Assembly: GCF_040115645.1 (NCBI RefSeq)
Contig: NC_089556.1
Location: forward strand, 2,356,001-2,420,000
Direction of reading: 5' to 3'
Source: Euwallacea fornicatus
Taxonomy: Eukaryota; Arthropoda; Insecta; Coleoptera; Curculionidae
DNA length: 64,000 bases
Shown here: piece after piece, positions 25,701 through 37,798 of the stretch
Numbering within the stretch: the stretch's first letter is position 1
How the letters are laid out: the number at the start of each line of letters is the position of its first letter
Notes under the pieces: model-generated
What the model saw: only the letters and a program-made list of their open reading frames with translations
The model's database searches: none
Told to the model about the DNA's origin: nothing
Made by a program: the position numbers and the translations under genes

Positions 25701-26740
25701 GTATTATTTCTTTTATGTCAGGCCATGGCTGTACACCTGTTAACGCCAAATCGCCAATATTAAATAAACTTTTCTTAATTTTCTAATACTTTTCTTCACC
25801 GTTGAACTTACATGGAAACCTTCAAATTCAAGGCCTGCCACTAAAACTTTAAACTTGAGGCCTACTAGATACTCTGGCGGCCATTATGCAGACGGAAGTT
25901 AATTAATTGCTCATGTAGTAATTAAATAGAATGCAACAATCGTTTTATTCATCACCAGAAAAATACGCTCCTATGTTACAATTCATCTAATTGATGCAAT
26001 GATGGCGATAACCGGACCTTCGTTCGAGTTTCATAATTCGAAATTGTTTTTAAAGGCCATAAAAATAATCATTAAACGACCGTAAATCTTTCGACAGACT
26101 ATTCACCGGGTAACAATAAGTTTATTTAATTTTACCACAGACATGCAAGATTAAAGCACATCTTCAAGTTCCTTAACACTGCTGCATCGAAACAAGCACA
26201 ATGCACAGCAGTATGAACTATAGGTAAACAACTTCAATGATTGTCGTCCAAAAAAGCCATTGTCGGTTGGAGTAGTTGCTTTAATATCATTGTTACAGAT
26301 TACATCTTTACGAGCTTCTAAAACCAGTTAAAGTAAAAGTCTTATCTGTATATATGCAAGGGCAAAATAAAAACATCGGTGAGTGATTCCTAGGATCAAA
26401 ATACAGCATAAAGTGTCTATAAACTTACATTCGTAAATGGTGCGTTGATGAGATAAAGGGTGTAAAAAAGACGAATTACGTCTGCAGGAGCCCTTAAATC
26501 TCAGCGTACGGTAAAGCTTCTTTGCTGCACGTGCCAAAAAAATTTCGCAATTATTCTTTTTTCGCTCTCAGTGGTTTTAGAATGATTTTCTTATTGTTCG
26601 ATGGCTGGAAATTTATATAATCTAAATTAAAAATATCGTTTGCAGAAAGAACAGCACATCGCCCGGAGGAGGAAATCGTTCGAGTTTTCATTTAAATGCT
26701 TGATTACTTGCCAGACAAAGAACTGTTTACTTCTAAACAA
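22736..26740. other. Intergenic, nothing recognised
   Basis: No coding exon, repeat or promoter that I can support over about 4 kb. Confidence 0.45.
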
Positions 26741-26855
26741 TATAAAAGCCTGATTGGATTGAAGAACAAGTATTTATATAAAGGAGGAAAGTAGAGTGGT
26801 TGGTTGCAGAAGGTTTAAAAAATACAGAGTATCTTCTATTTATACTATGGTGAGT
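26741..26855 (+). promoter_or_regulatory. Candidate core promoter with ATG|GTGAGT
   Basis: Two TATA-type boxes (TATAAAAGCC at 26741, TATATAAAGG at 26776) precede ATG at 26847-26849, which is directly followed by the strong donor GTGAGTGG. Insect genes with a first coding exon reduced to the start codon or a few codons have this layout. No convincing second exon was found downstream, so this stays a candidate. Confidence 0.3.
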
Positions 26856-29058
26856 GGTAGGTGGTACCGCAAGTGTTCATTGAAAAAGAGAGTTTATTCT
26901 AGACGCATCGTCGAGTGATTTGTTGCTACTTTTTATGTTTGCATTTATGTTTTCATGTTAATAACAAAATAAGGAAACCTTTTAGTCCTACTATCTTTAG
27001 CTATAGAAAGAAACCGTTATTAAGGGTGAGTAAATTTACGACTAGTACGGCCGTAAAAACAGAGGGATCGTAATAAGCGATATTAAAGTGTTTAGTAGTG
27101 AAATAGTGATTTATTAGTGGCCCATTATTTGGACCACAGTAGCTATGTTTATTTATTGGAATAATAAATTATGTTTATGTTGGAATCTTGTGCTCTGAAC
27201 TCAAGCAACTCCAGAATTCACAACAATATTTCTAATCCATATAACTGCTAAAGCATTTTGCAAATTTATTATTTAAATGTTGTTGGTGATTCCAAATAAC
27301 ACTTCTTATAACTCAAGAACAAAATGATCACCTTTTAGCATCCATTTATAAAAAAATGGGGCATACATATAACTGGTTGATGAAAAGGCCCATTAACAAA
27401 GAGTTGGGCAGTTAACAGCGAGTTAACCTGTTAACAAAAATGATCCTCCAAACGCACCGGAATAACACCGGCATGGTGCAGTTCTAAAAATATATTAGTA
27501 AAATCTGAAGCTACCTGGTAAAATGAACAATATAGAGAGTGCTCCATTTAAAATTCCAGTATTGGTGTAATTTTCATTTAAACAGAAAATGCTTACAAAA
27601 ACAGTGGTTAATTTAATGCATCATAAGCCAAATACATAGTCGGAAGTTATCATTTGCATTTGATTGGAAAACAAACAAATTAATACGAGTGATCCAGTTC
27701 TAAGAGACACGCCTTATATTGGTGGAGGAGGTGGATTGAGTTTTGGTATTTATGTTTACGTAGATAATTTCAACCCGAATTGCATTTCGTTATTTGTTCT
27801 ATTGTGTGAACACAACTTTAGAATGTTTAGTGTTATGAAAAATCATCAGCTTTGAAAGTTTGAAAAACCTAAAAACGCGATTTAGAAAGATATAAAGTTA
27901 GGAATCAATTTTATTCTCTAATTTTTGACTTTCTTTCTGCAATACCCTCATGGGGCGACCCTGTTTTCTAAAGCTCCACAATTAAGTATTGAATTTTTTT
28001 GAACACATTTTTACGTTTCAAAGACAATGAAACGCAGTAGATTGCCGAGTTCTACAGGATGGAGGGTTATAAAGATGAATTTTAAAAATAAACTCCCCAT
28101 CACTATGAATTATGTAGAAACATCATGTGGTAATCTAAATGTAATCTCACTTTAATCTTATTTTATATGTTATCTTAAATAGGAGCGCCTGACATTATGG
28201 ATAAGTGTCTCCTATTCGGACCATGCCCTTAACAAATGAAATGTATCATTCTTCTTCATAATTTTCTATGAGCGATTATGGAGCAACGCTGTTTGTATTG
28301 TATTAGTTCTTCAATGAAAAAAAAAATTAAGTTATGTGAAATAAAGAAATTTAATTAATGTTGACTGAGTACATGTGCCGCATAGGCATTTGCCTAGTAC
28401 CACCTCATTTTCACAAAGTCAAATTCTACAGACATTGTTCGGGAATTTTCGGTCCCTCATGGGATCCCAGACGCATTTTTTAATTGTGAAACTATCCAAT
28501 TTGTTTTGGTTTATGATCATTAGGATCAAAATTGAAACACAAAACTACCAACAAAATTTAATAGACTCTTGTAGCAGAGATATATTTGCATAATGAAATG
28601 AGTATCGGGAATTTTGGTAAATATTGGTCAGAATGGGAATTGAATTAGCAAACCACTATAATGAGGCATTAATATGAATCATGTCCTCTTTTAATTGCTT
28701 AATTGGATAATAAAATCGGCAGGGTGAACTCATGTCCGATTACTGGTGGCCTTTGGTATTGACAAAACGCAGGAGCGTAGGTAGCAAACGTGTAGTAAAC
28801 GGTGAGAACTTCATAAACTCATGGCTCATTGATCGTAAACATCAAAGAGATGTAATTGTAGCGTTGTTTATTTATTTACTTACTGACTATAAATTAACAT
28901 TTCTCCAGGTAGTTGTAATCCTAGAGAATTAGGGGGCTGCCGTATTATTAAGTCAATTTATCTTATTTCAGCCTACATCTCACACAGGTAAACATTTTAC
29001 CTGCTAGGGAGGTAACAATTCCCCGAGGAAGATAAAAACGTGTACGATAAGATTAAAA
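26856..29058. other. Intergenic or intronic, nothing firm
   Basis: A glycine-rich open frame around 27664-27855 (contains DPVLRDTPYIGGGGGLSFG) lacks an ATG start and has no recognised family. Confidence 0.4.
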
Positions 29059-29277
29059 ATGTCTAAGATGAGAATTCATTGCTCCGATGCAATCCTTGCT
29101 AAAATGGTGACGCATGCAGAGCTTGGCAGTGAAATTTATATGAGAGTTTCCAACCGCAAAATGTATCATATTACTAATGTATCATATGCAAGAGACGAAG
29201 TGCCTAATGCCTCTATTCACCAATCTTCAAATGACTACAGAGAATTTATCGGAGTAAAGGAGCAAAGGCGGGACTGA
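29059..29277 (+). CDS. Hypothetical 72-aa open frame
   Basis: ATG in the context AAAAATGTC opens a 72-codon frame beginning MSKMRIHCSDAILAKMV and ending FIGVKEQRRD. It is hydrophilic, with no signal peptide or membrane segment. Codon use looks less AT-skewed than random frames nearby, but no family is recognised and no introns or partner exons can be tied to it. It could be a genuine small gene, an exon, or chance. Confidence 0.2.
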   Translation: MSKMRIHCSDAILAKMVTHAELGSEIYMRVSNRKMYHITNVSYARDEVPNASIHQSSNDYREFIGVKEQRRD

Positions 29278-30794
29278 AACGGAATTTAATATATCTGCGC
29301 CCCCTTTGAGATAATGTTTGTCTAAGGTCTTACGTTCTGCACAGCCCTAAGGGCTTTTTATTATATGCATGTTGCTTACAACATAATTTTACAAAAGCCA
29401 GATTGAATCATTTTAGTAACAATGAAATAGGCCACAGATGTCTTCAGCATCGTTATCATTAATAAGAAATCGAGTAACAGGTAATGTTTCGGATATGATG
29501 CCCCACGCAAAGTGTAGAGAAGAGATGCTTCAAGGTTTAGGTCAAAACCATCAAACAGATGTTTAAGTAAAACCAGGTACTCAATAGCAGAACAATCGAT
29601 GCAGGCAATAGTTTATCGGTTTTTATCTGGATTTTTTAACATTTTGTGTCCAATTTTATTAATTTTTTTCTTATATTGAATTAGCCACAGTTAGGTTCGA
29701 TATTGGTAAAGATTGTTTCCCTGAGTAAAAACGCAAAAAAAGTCATTTGTGCTTTGGTTGAAAAATCAATGATAATTGGGTCCTATTTATCATAGTATGT
29801 TCCTGGATTGCACGCCCCCGGTTAGAATTTCTACCTGAATAATTATGATTAAATAATAGCTCACGCTGCAACAGCACAAAATGTACCGCAAATGGTTGTT
29901 GTTAATGATGGCCCGGTTTAAAGTACGTGATAAAGCGTAAGTGATATAGCATAAGTGAGCGTTAAAGAGCCGTAGGTCTAACAGAATTTTTTTTTTCATT
30001 TACGGGAACCTATAAAATATTTTAACTCGTGGAATCAGTCCGTAGACACTCAAAATGTGAGCATGACTCACTCTATATTGCAGCAAATTTTTCCGTTAAT
30101 TCACAAAATATGAAAAGTTCCCTGAACTAAAGAGTTGGCCGAAAGGGGGGGGCAAAAACAATGTGGAGTGGTGCTCTAGCCAAACACATTTTTTAATTAT
30201 TAAATAATATAAACCTCATAAATTCTTAATATTTTGTGGCATAGAAGGGCGGAAATTAAACAAAATCCACAAAATGCGGATGAGAAAAACATTACTAACA
30301 AACACGTGCTTGAACGTACAGAAATAAAGCACATGCGCGAGGGATACATATACCCAGTAAACTATCAGAGGAAATTGGTGAGAACTTCATTCATCATCCA
30401 TAAACCCTCATGTTATTAGGAGGTATTTTATCAATGCGCAATCCAACAATTGAATACTCTTTTCTCTTTTCTTGCGGAGCAAATAAAAGCAACATTGGAA
30501 TGGTAATAGGAATGAAATATGAGATATAAAAGAGGTTGTTAATTCACTCTCGAGCTAGAAATTTTACGGCCAATTAAAATAATAAATAACATAGTAAATT
30601 TTTATAGGCGAACATCAATCTTATATTCATTGTGCCTGGACGCGAATTGAGAACGTGGTATTTTTGATACACTACGTCAAGATGCCATAGAATCTCGCGT
30701 TTATGGACCTGGCATGGACTCTCATAAGCAACATTCATTTAGTTCTGAGCTGTGCAACAAGTAAATATTGGAAGGGTTAGGTTATAGTTATTTA
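29278..30794. other. Intergenic, nothing recognised
   Basis: No supported feature. Confidence 0.45.
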
Positions 30795-31645
30795 TACAGG
30801 GTGCTATTTAAGCACGTCAACAAACTTCCAGAGGGGATTTTTTGAGCGATTCTAAGACGAAAAGTTTATATGAACATAAGTTCGGTAATGCCAGGTTTTG
30901 AAGATACTGTGTGAATAACTTTTTTAAAAATCATTACATATTTAAAAAAAAACTCCTAAATTATAAGGATACGCAAACTAATACGTTGAATCTTAGTAGA
31001 CAGTTTTTAATGTAGCATAAAGCAATCTTTGAGCGCAGGAAATTAAAAAAAAATCAAACAAGACAAACCCTTTATTAACATAGTACTTTAACAAATGATA
31101 TACAATTTTCTGTGTAAAAAAACGTTTAACAATAAGTATCGCAAAGTTTCCAATAATTACTGAATATGCCCTTAAACTTTAATGCAAGCATTAGCTCGTC
31201 TTAATATCGATTGCCGAACACGTTGAAACATTCTTATCTCATTATATGAATCTTGCATCCGTTGTATTCATTCTTCTCCAGTGTTAATCGAAGTTCCATA
31301 AACGAAGGACTTTACAACTCTTAAAAGGACAAAATCTAAGGGATTTAAATCCGGTGCACTGGGTGGCCACGGCTGTGCTTAATGCGTAAAAAATATGAAC
31401 ATTTTAAAAAACTCAGCGGCACCTAAATAACAAAAATAACCCTAAATAGCGCTGTCGAATTTCAACAAAATCGGCTTAAGTATGATTAAGATTTTTGCAA
31501 AAAAGTAATTCTAATGAAAAGTTTTACAAGCTGTATCTTGAAAACAAAGCATTACTGACCCTATTTTTGTATAAACTGTACGTCTTAGAATCACCCAAAG
31601 AATCACCGCCTGACAGTTGTCCACGTACTTAAATAATACCCTGTA
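30795..31645. mobile_element. Tc1/mariner-type inverted-repeat element, 851 bp
   Basis: The left end TACAGGGTGCTATTTAAG and the inverted right end TACAGGGTATTATTTAAG start arms of about 115 bp. Both arms share GATTCTAAGACG and AGTTTATA at matching positions, and TA flanks both ends. The interior contains a minus-strand transposase C-terminus (31160-31378). The arms are imperfect, so the insertion is not recent. A truncated relative lies at 12827-13170. Confidence 0.75.
31160..31378 (-). pseudogene. Transposase C-terminal fragment
   Basis: The minus strand reads QPWPPSAPDLNPLDFVLLRV, then VKSFVYGTSINTGEE, a stop, and on in frame to RRANACIKV. The WPPSAPDLNPLD block marks the third catalytic acid of the insect DDE transposase group. 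At least one stop breaks it, and the N-terminal two thirds are missing. It is the residual gene of the 30795-31645 element. Confidence 0.7.
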
Positions 31646-32180
31646 TAATAAGTAAGTTAACATTTTATGGGGATACTTAGTTTATGTGCGAAGGAGTCCA
31701 TGCACGAACGAGTCGACCAAAAAAAGGTACATTGCGATTCTTACTACATATGTATGTATATACAATGTTTTATGTATAATTTCATGGTCAATTGCTAATA
31801 AGTTAGTAACTAACATTAAAATACCTTCGAACCACCTTAATCACTTGCTAAAAGAAATTTATCTCGGTCTGCGAGTATTTACTTATTGTCAGTTTACGAG
31901 TTCTATAAAAACATAGAGAATCGAATACTGCAAATTTCTCAGGTGAAATCATGCCAATTTAGTTAAATTTACCTGCATATATACGTGAGTTTTTGCTTCA
32001 TACTCACTATAGAGGGCTTGAAAATTATATAAAAAATACTTTTTTATACAGGGCAAAGCTTAACTAGTGTTAATGGAGCAATGCCAAGTTTACCAAGTTG
32101 AAATCGTGCGGTAGTCAGAGTTAGATTCGGCAAATTTAATGTTAGCGAATACACATTGAGTCAAAGCTGTTTTAAATATA

Positions 32181-33231
32181 CAGTGTGACCCATTTGTTTT
32201 GGGGCCAGCCTGTAAAAAATTTGTTGATTGTGCGATTTAGCCCGGATTTTTTTTTAATGAATTATAGAGTTTGATAAACTGCTCGGTTTTATCAAAAATG
32301 GCCTGATTGATATAAAATTCAAGGTCTACTGTGACAATTTCTAGGAGCAAAATTTTAATAAATCATTTTAACGATTATTTTCAGGAAAAATATGTGCACT
32401 TCACTGGATTGACCGCCCCTCAAAACGGGCTTATACAAAATATTTATGAAAAATGTGGAGTAACAACGACTTTGTAGAAGAATTAAAAATGCACACTGGG
32501 TGCTTACTTACGTCTTCTTGTACTTTCTCTGGATATATTGAGGTCCGAACTAGGCATTCCTATACTATATCGGTGATTGTCGTAAAAATACTGCAAAATT
32601 TGGTTGTTATTTAGAAAAAGTCCACGACGTCCATTTTGTCTCGTTACTTCGGCTTACTGCTCTATCTGGATGTCTATTGTTGAATTCTGTCGCAGCTTCT
32701 GCTGCCGAGCGCGCGTTGTCGCCAACAAGACGAACAATTTCTGTTTCTTCTCTCTTACACTTAAATTTTCCATAATTATCACAATTAATAATCTAATTTG
32801 TGTTAAGCACAAATAAGTTCTGATGTCGATGTTGATGTTTGTTGCGTTTATTTGACAGTTAAACACTTCACTTGTTCTTCATAGCCGACCATGAATTTTT
32901 GAAAATAAACATATACCGAGGGTGCAATTTTGATTCTTTTACAAAATCGTTATTTCTCAAAATGTTTCATTAAAATTTTGTGCACGTCCGTTTTGAGAGG
33001 TGGTCAATACAGTGGCGTGCACGGATTTTTTCTAAAAAAATCGCTAATATCATTTATTATAATTTTGCTCCTAGAAACTGTCATAGTTGGCCTTTAATTT
33101 TATATCAATCAGACCATTTTTGCTAATAATGTGTAGTTTATCAAACTCTATAATTAAAAAAAAAATCCAGGCTTAATCGCACAATCAATAAGTTTTCTAC
33201 AGACTGACCCCAAAACAAAGGAGTCACACCG
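32181..33231. mobile_element. Long-inverted-repeat element, 1,051 bp
   Basis: The ends CAGTGTGACCCATTTGTTTT and (inverted) CGGTGTGACTCCTTTGTTTT start inverted repeats of about 250 bp that remain well conserved through CTAGGAGCAAAATT. TA dinucleotides at 32179-32180 and 33232-33233 look like the target duplication. The roughly 500 bp middle has a minus-strand frame (32654-32866) containing MENLSVREKKQKLFVLLAT, which I do not recognise. The exceptionally long arms and the absence of any DDE motif mark it as a non-autonomous element of unknown source. Confidence 0.75.
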
Positions 33232-33302
33232 TATACATATAATTACTAGGAGCCCTTTTATCGTATTAGAGTCTTTGGAAGAATTCCCTAGAATACCTTA
33301 TA

Positions 33303-34201
33303 CGAGGTTTGTCCGGAAATTTCGCATAAAAGTGAAATAAATAATTTATTTTACGTTTAATCAGGTAATTCGATTTTGTCCCTTCCAAATAACCCCCTGA
33401 GACACAATACACATGCGCCACCTTGGTTTCCACTGCTGGAAAGCTTTTTAGAAGTTCTCTGCTTTACAGCTTTTCAGTTTCCTTGTCGTATCCGCTTCGA
33501 TGGCCTTCACATTCCCCAAATGCCGCCCCCGAAGCACCATTTTGTATTTAAGAAATTGAAAAAAGTTACACGGTGTCAAAGCCGGTGAATAAGAGGGGTG
33601 TTCCGTCGTGGTAATAGAATTTGAGGTTAAAAACTCAAACACAACTAAGGAAGTGTTTGCAGGGGCAATGTCATGATGGAGAATCCGCCACCTCCCTTGG
33701 GCCAAATTCGGTCGAACCCGAGGCACGCGACCTTTGAGGCGTCTGAGGACATCAATATAGAAGTTTCCATTAACCGACTGGCCCGGAGAGACGAATTCTC
33801 GGTGGATGATTCCCTGAGAATCGAAAAAAAAACCATCAATATTGTTTTGACATTCGACCTCGATTCCCTTGACTTTTTCATTCTTGGCTCCGGAGCTTGT
33901 TTCCCTTCCTTGCTTTGGGATTTGGGTTCCACATCAAATTCGTAAAACCAAGACTCACCTCCGGTAATTACCCTATCGAGAAATTCACCACCCTCTTCAG
34001 CTTCTATCCAGGCTTCACAGCATGCCACCCTACACGCTTTTTGTTCTGGAGATAAAAGCTTTCCAGCTGTGAAAACGAAGATAGCACAAGTTTATTGTGT
34101 CTCACGAGGATTATTTTAAAGGGGGCAAAATTGAATTACCTGATTGAATGTAAAATACATTTTTTGTATCAGTTTTAGCAGAACTTTCCGGAAAAACCTC
34201 G
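33303..34201 (-). mobile_element. Mariner element with fold-back ends, 899 bp
   Basis: Mariner-type ends: CGAGGTTTGTCCGGAAA on the left and, inverted, CGAGGTTTTTCCGGAAA on the right, each flanked by TA. The inverted repeats extend about 150 bp, far beyond the roughly 30 bp usual for mariner. On the left this arm includes the transposase C-terminal codons and stop. On the right an inverted, diverged copy of the same stretch stands where the N-terminal coding region should be. The element therefore appears to have lost its 5' half and gained an inverted duplicate of its 3' end. Confidence 0.8.
33361..34062 (-). pseudogene. Mariner transposase, N-terminus missing, catalytic site broken
   Basis: Minus-strand reading begins KLLSPEQKACRVACCEAWIE, continues through GEFLDRVITGGESWFYEFD, HHDIAPANTSLVVFEFL and YSPALTPCNFFQFLKYK, and ends AFQQWKPRWRMCIVSQGV. 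Blocks and order are those of a mariner DD34D transposase. The helix-turn-helix N-terminus is absent. Two catalytic aspartates are replaced: TGDESW reads TGGESW, and the third, PCDFF, reads PCNFF. Only the HHD aspartate remains. Frameshifts separate the pieces near 33645-33730 and 33448. The protein cannot be active. Confidence 0.85.
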
Positions 34202-34800
34202 TATAATCACTATTTTATAAAACTAGCTACTTACACATTCCCATATCACTATATTTGAAACGTACTTTTATATGCGTAACCGTCTTCATTATTTGCTTTA
34301 TCGCTCTGTAATCGTCCATATCTGTATTATTTCTGACAGAAAACAACGAAAATGCGAAGATTTTTGTATAACAAATTTGGAAGCCTCCATGATTTACTGG
34401 CGAAACGTAAACTTTCCATTAAGTTCAAATGTGCACGCCTGCTATTTTTCTATTGTTACTTCTATTGTTAGAAAACATAATACATAATGAACCAATAGCA
34501 AGCATTTCTCGCTATTGAATAGCAATAAAATAGTATGGTAATATACTAGTCCTACTTTAAGTCTGCGAATTGAAAATGTTGTAAAATGAATAATGAATAT
34601 TCTATTTTTTCCAAGAGCAATATCCCATATTTATTTTCTCATACTTTTATTAAATATATTTTGAAAAATTTGAGACTTCAATATGAAAAAAATGTATATA
34701 AAAATTAAACTATAGAAGAGTAATGATGCCTATCGAAGGATCGCCTATTTCGTAGGATAAAAGTACGCGTTTCTCATAAAAGATGCTACTTAGACAAACA
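34202..34800. other. Intergenic, nothing recognised
   Basis: No supported feature. Confidence 0.5.
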
Positions 34801-34803
34801 GTT

Positions 34804-35010
34804 AGTGCCTCAAAAGTTGCAGGCATGCTAAAGTTAGCTGCGAATATTTTCCCACTTCTACTTAAAAATTTGACGGTCGTAAAATTTTAAATTTACGGTG
34901 TTAAAAAATCCTGATAGTGTAGAAAAAAATATGGTTTTTTGGATAAAAAAATTAGTTTGAAGGGAAGTAGTGCTTCGAAAGCTACAGGCCTGCTAAAATC
35001 TGCTAGGACA
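34804..35010 (+). repeat. Diverged direct repeat, spacing about 165 bp
   Basis: A block of about 40 bp starting AGTGCCTCAAAAGTTGCAGG at 34804 recurs at 34968 as AGTGCTTCGAAAGCTACAGG, each followed by a related GCTAAA run. Weaker echoes (GTTGCGGAGTCGG, GTTGCAGAAGTTGAGGAG) appear near 35148 and 35306. This looks like an old tandem array. Confidence 0.45.
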
Positions 35011-36598
35011 AATCAATTATCACTTGCCGTCTACAAACTTTGAGGCTGCAATCGGAATTTGTATTTTTGCAAACTTCTGAGAATACATAAAAAGAAAGTT
35101 TTCCCAGATAAAGACACTAAGTGGACTTACAGATAATATTTGATAAGTTGCGGAGTCGGTAAATTCAATTTGCGCACATGTCATGGCATGTAAAATTTAA
35201 AAGTTTGAACATGGAAAAATTGGAAAATTGCGAGATCGTAATTTCCTGAGAATATGGAAAAACAGACGATTTCAAGTTAAGTATATTACTCAGATGCACA
35301 GACACTGTTGCAGAAGTTGAGGAGAGTCAATGTGGCGTGACTCAGCAATCTTATAGCCACTATGAAAATTTTATATTTATTTAAGAATCTTTATTAGCAA
35401 CTAAATTGTTTTCAGGATTATCAACCATTTGGTTTTTCAGTTTTTGTAACAAAAAAACTTAGTTCTATACATATGTAAAGTCCAACTATTACAAAAGCAC
35501 ACTGACGTCATAAGTGAGATTTTATTGTTGCCAACCAACAAATATTATTTTATCTTTGTTTGTTGCAATGTGATTTTCTCGCTTAGTTATCCAGTTTTCG
35601 ATCCAACCTGATGATACACATTTTCAGGAATTTTGAATATTAAATTTTTAAAATTTTGTACGCAAATTAGCTTTTTGTGAATTTCTTATTTTTCGGTCTT
35701 TTTTGAGTTTTCTTATTGTTTTGCATTAGAACCTATTCTTTTAAGAACAAATGTGGTACCTAGGACTTAAATAGTGGGCGTAAACAACTCGTTGCTACTT
35801 TAATTAAATATTTTGAATAGGAGCAAGATGACAACGGTCCTTTATTGCCTTTAGCTGCTGTGCAAGAGGTAAATTTATTCTTTATTATTACAATTGAAAA
35901 GTTAATTGAAAAAATTGGGTCAAAAATGTGTTGGGTAAAAAAAATTCATTAAAATTCAATATAAATGTGACTTTACTTTATACTAAAATTAAGAAAATTA
36001 AAGTTGGAAAGGTAATAATTAAAGTTGTTATTGTGTATTTTTGGCTAAATGAGTATTAGTGCCTTTTAAGGGGATTTTATACAGGAATCCACCCTATATT
36101 ATTAAAACGTAACTTAAGCTAACGGCAATGTTAATTTTTTATGAGACGCTGCAGATGCGTAAAATTTCTATTAAAACGTCCTGAGTTGGGGTCATTGCAT
36201 CTTAGGGTTCAAAAAAACCAGAAATTAACACAGGACCAAGAGCAGTTTCTATCACGTGAAAAAAAAATTCAGCTAGTTCCATTAAAAAAGAGCTACAATT
36301 AATGACGCCCCGCTTTTTTGTGACACCTTGTAGGGTTGTCACTAATTTTCAAATTTATCGTCATTTGTTAATCACAAATAATCTTATGGGAACCTGAGGG
36401 GCTATTAAATGGTATTCGACGAAGCAGATCTGCTTCATACGGCAGTATTAAAAAATTGTAACTTCCAAGCCTTCTTATTGTTTTCGATGCTATATATAAA
36501 GTATTTAGAGTAACAAATTCAATCACGAGAGTCCCGGTTTTCGTTTCTTCTGTAAACGCATACCTTATAAATTGTTGAGAAAACTTTATTCCTCAATA
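35011..36598. other. Intergenic, nothing recognised
   Basis: No supported coding or repeat feature beyond the weak repeat echoes. Confidence 0.45.
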
Positions 36599-37230
36599 CT
36601 AAAATAACAAAACAAATATAGACTCAGCGTCTTGAAGGACTATTTTCCCATCAACGAGAAAGGGAATACCTCCTTCACCTTGAAAGATATTCGATAGCAC
36701 GCTCAAATATTTACCTAGAAAAAAACTCTCCAGCAGCCAAAAAATTTTTTTTTCGCTTACCTCGATGTATGAAAAATAAGTTTCGGGCAATATGGACTTG
36801 CTTCAGTCCCTTTGTAGAAAAATGTTGATGCCAATAATCAGCTTCGGTTATTGCGAAAGGCTTCAGGAACACGTGTTTCCCGCCGAAAACCGCTCAACTC
36901 TCAAACAATTCGATTGAGAAGCGCGCGGAATACTGAAGTTGCGCTTCCTGCTGTTTCAGGTTTCCTGCGGTTGCATGGAAGAGCAGGAATGTGGTGCGCG
37001 GGTAGTGGCGATATAAAGAAATGGAGTGAACAATACAAAAAATTAATCAAACTGGTAGAAACAACACCACAAGGTCGGCTTTGCAAAAAAGCGTTTTTTT
37101 GCCTTCAAAAACTACGACAGTTAAAAAAACATATCTTTCCAATAGATCCGTGCCGTAAAACTATTTCGACCTACTATGAGATTTCCATGGCTCAGGAGCT
37201 TCACGTTCGACCTACCTCGTATTAGCAGAG
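36599..37230. other. GC-richer patch with unassigned open frames
   Basis: A 124-codon frame lies on plus at 36851-37225 (starts MRKASGTRVSRRKPL), and overlapping minus frames lie at 36599-36790 and 36901-37086. None has a motif I recognise, and the frames overlap antisense. Base composition at 36850-37080 differs from its flanks, suggesting inserted or formerly coding DNA. Confidence 0.3.
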
Positions 37231-37798
37231 GATTAACTTTATCTGCATTTCTAGTAGTCGCAAACAACTTAATATATGTGATTTTTTTAATTATTTCCAA
37301 GGAAACGGGGTAATGAGGTACAAAAAAAAATAAAGATTTTGCCAATCCAGACTATCAGAACGAGAAGGAGAAAAAACTTAAAATATTTCCAATCCTGAAT
37401 AAAAGTTTTCACGATTTCTGCGAAAATTTGGTTGTCAACAGTGGAGCAAATGACAATTTTACACACACATAAAAAATTATGTTGATCAATCGCTCCAAAT
37501 TCAAACATATTGGGCTCCGCTTTACACGTGCAATAGAACGTTGATGGACTGCGGTCAAAACTCTATTAGCAAAACTTCGATTTTTTGGTCCAAAAAATGT
37601 ATACACCACGAACATGTTTGACTCAAAAAATCGAGATCGTCCGATTCGAATTTTGAATCCAGAGTATGAATGCTCTATTGTATGTGCACTAAGGAGCCGA
37701 ATATCGTTGAAATTAGGGCACCCAAATGTTTAATGAACTTTTGCACTTGGGTGCATGTCTGGATAGGGTCGTGTGTCTTGTGGCGTTTACTCTACGGC

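Noticed and set aside
25538..25786. 82-codon plus frame starting MAKFESLAKQVG
   Set aside because: It turns into AT-rich hydrophobic translation typical of non-coding DNA, with no splice site or motif.
33673..33945. 90-codon plus-strand frame
   Set aside because: Antisense shadow of the mariner transposase relic.
36851..37225. 124-codon plus frame as a gene
   Set aside because: No domain, and overlapping antisense frames of similar length. Kept only as an unassigned GC-richer patch.
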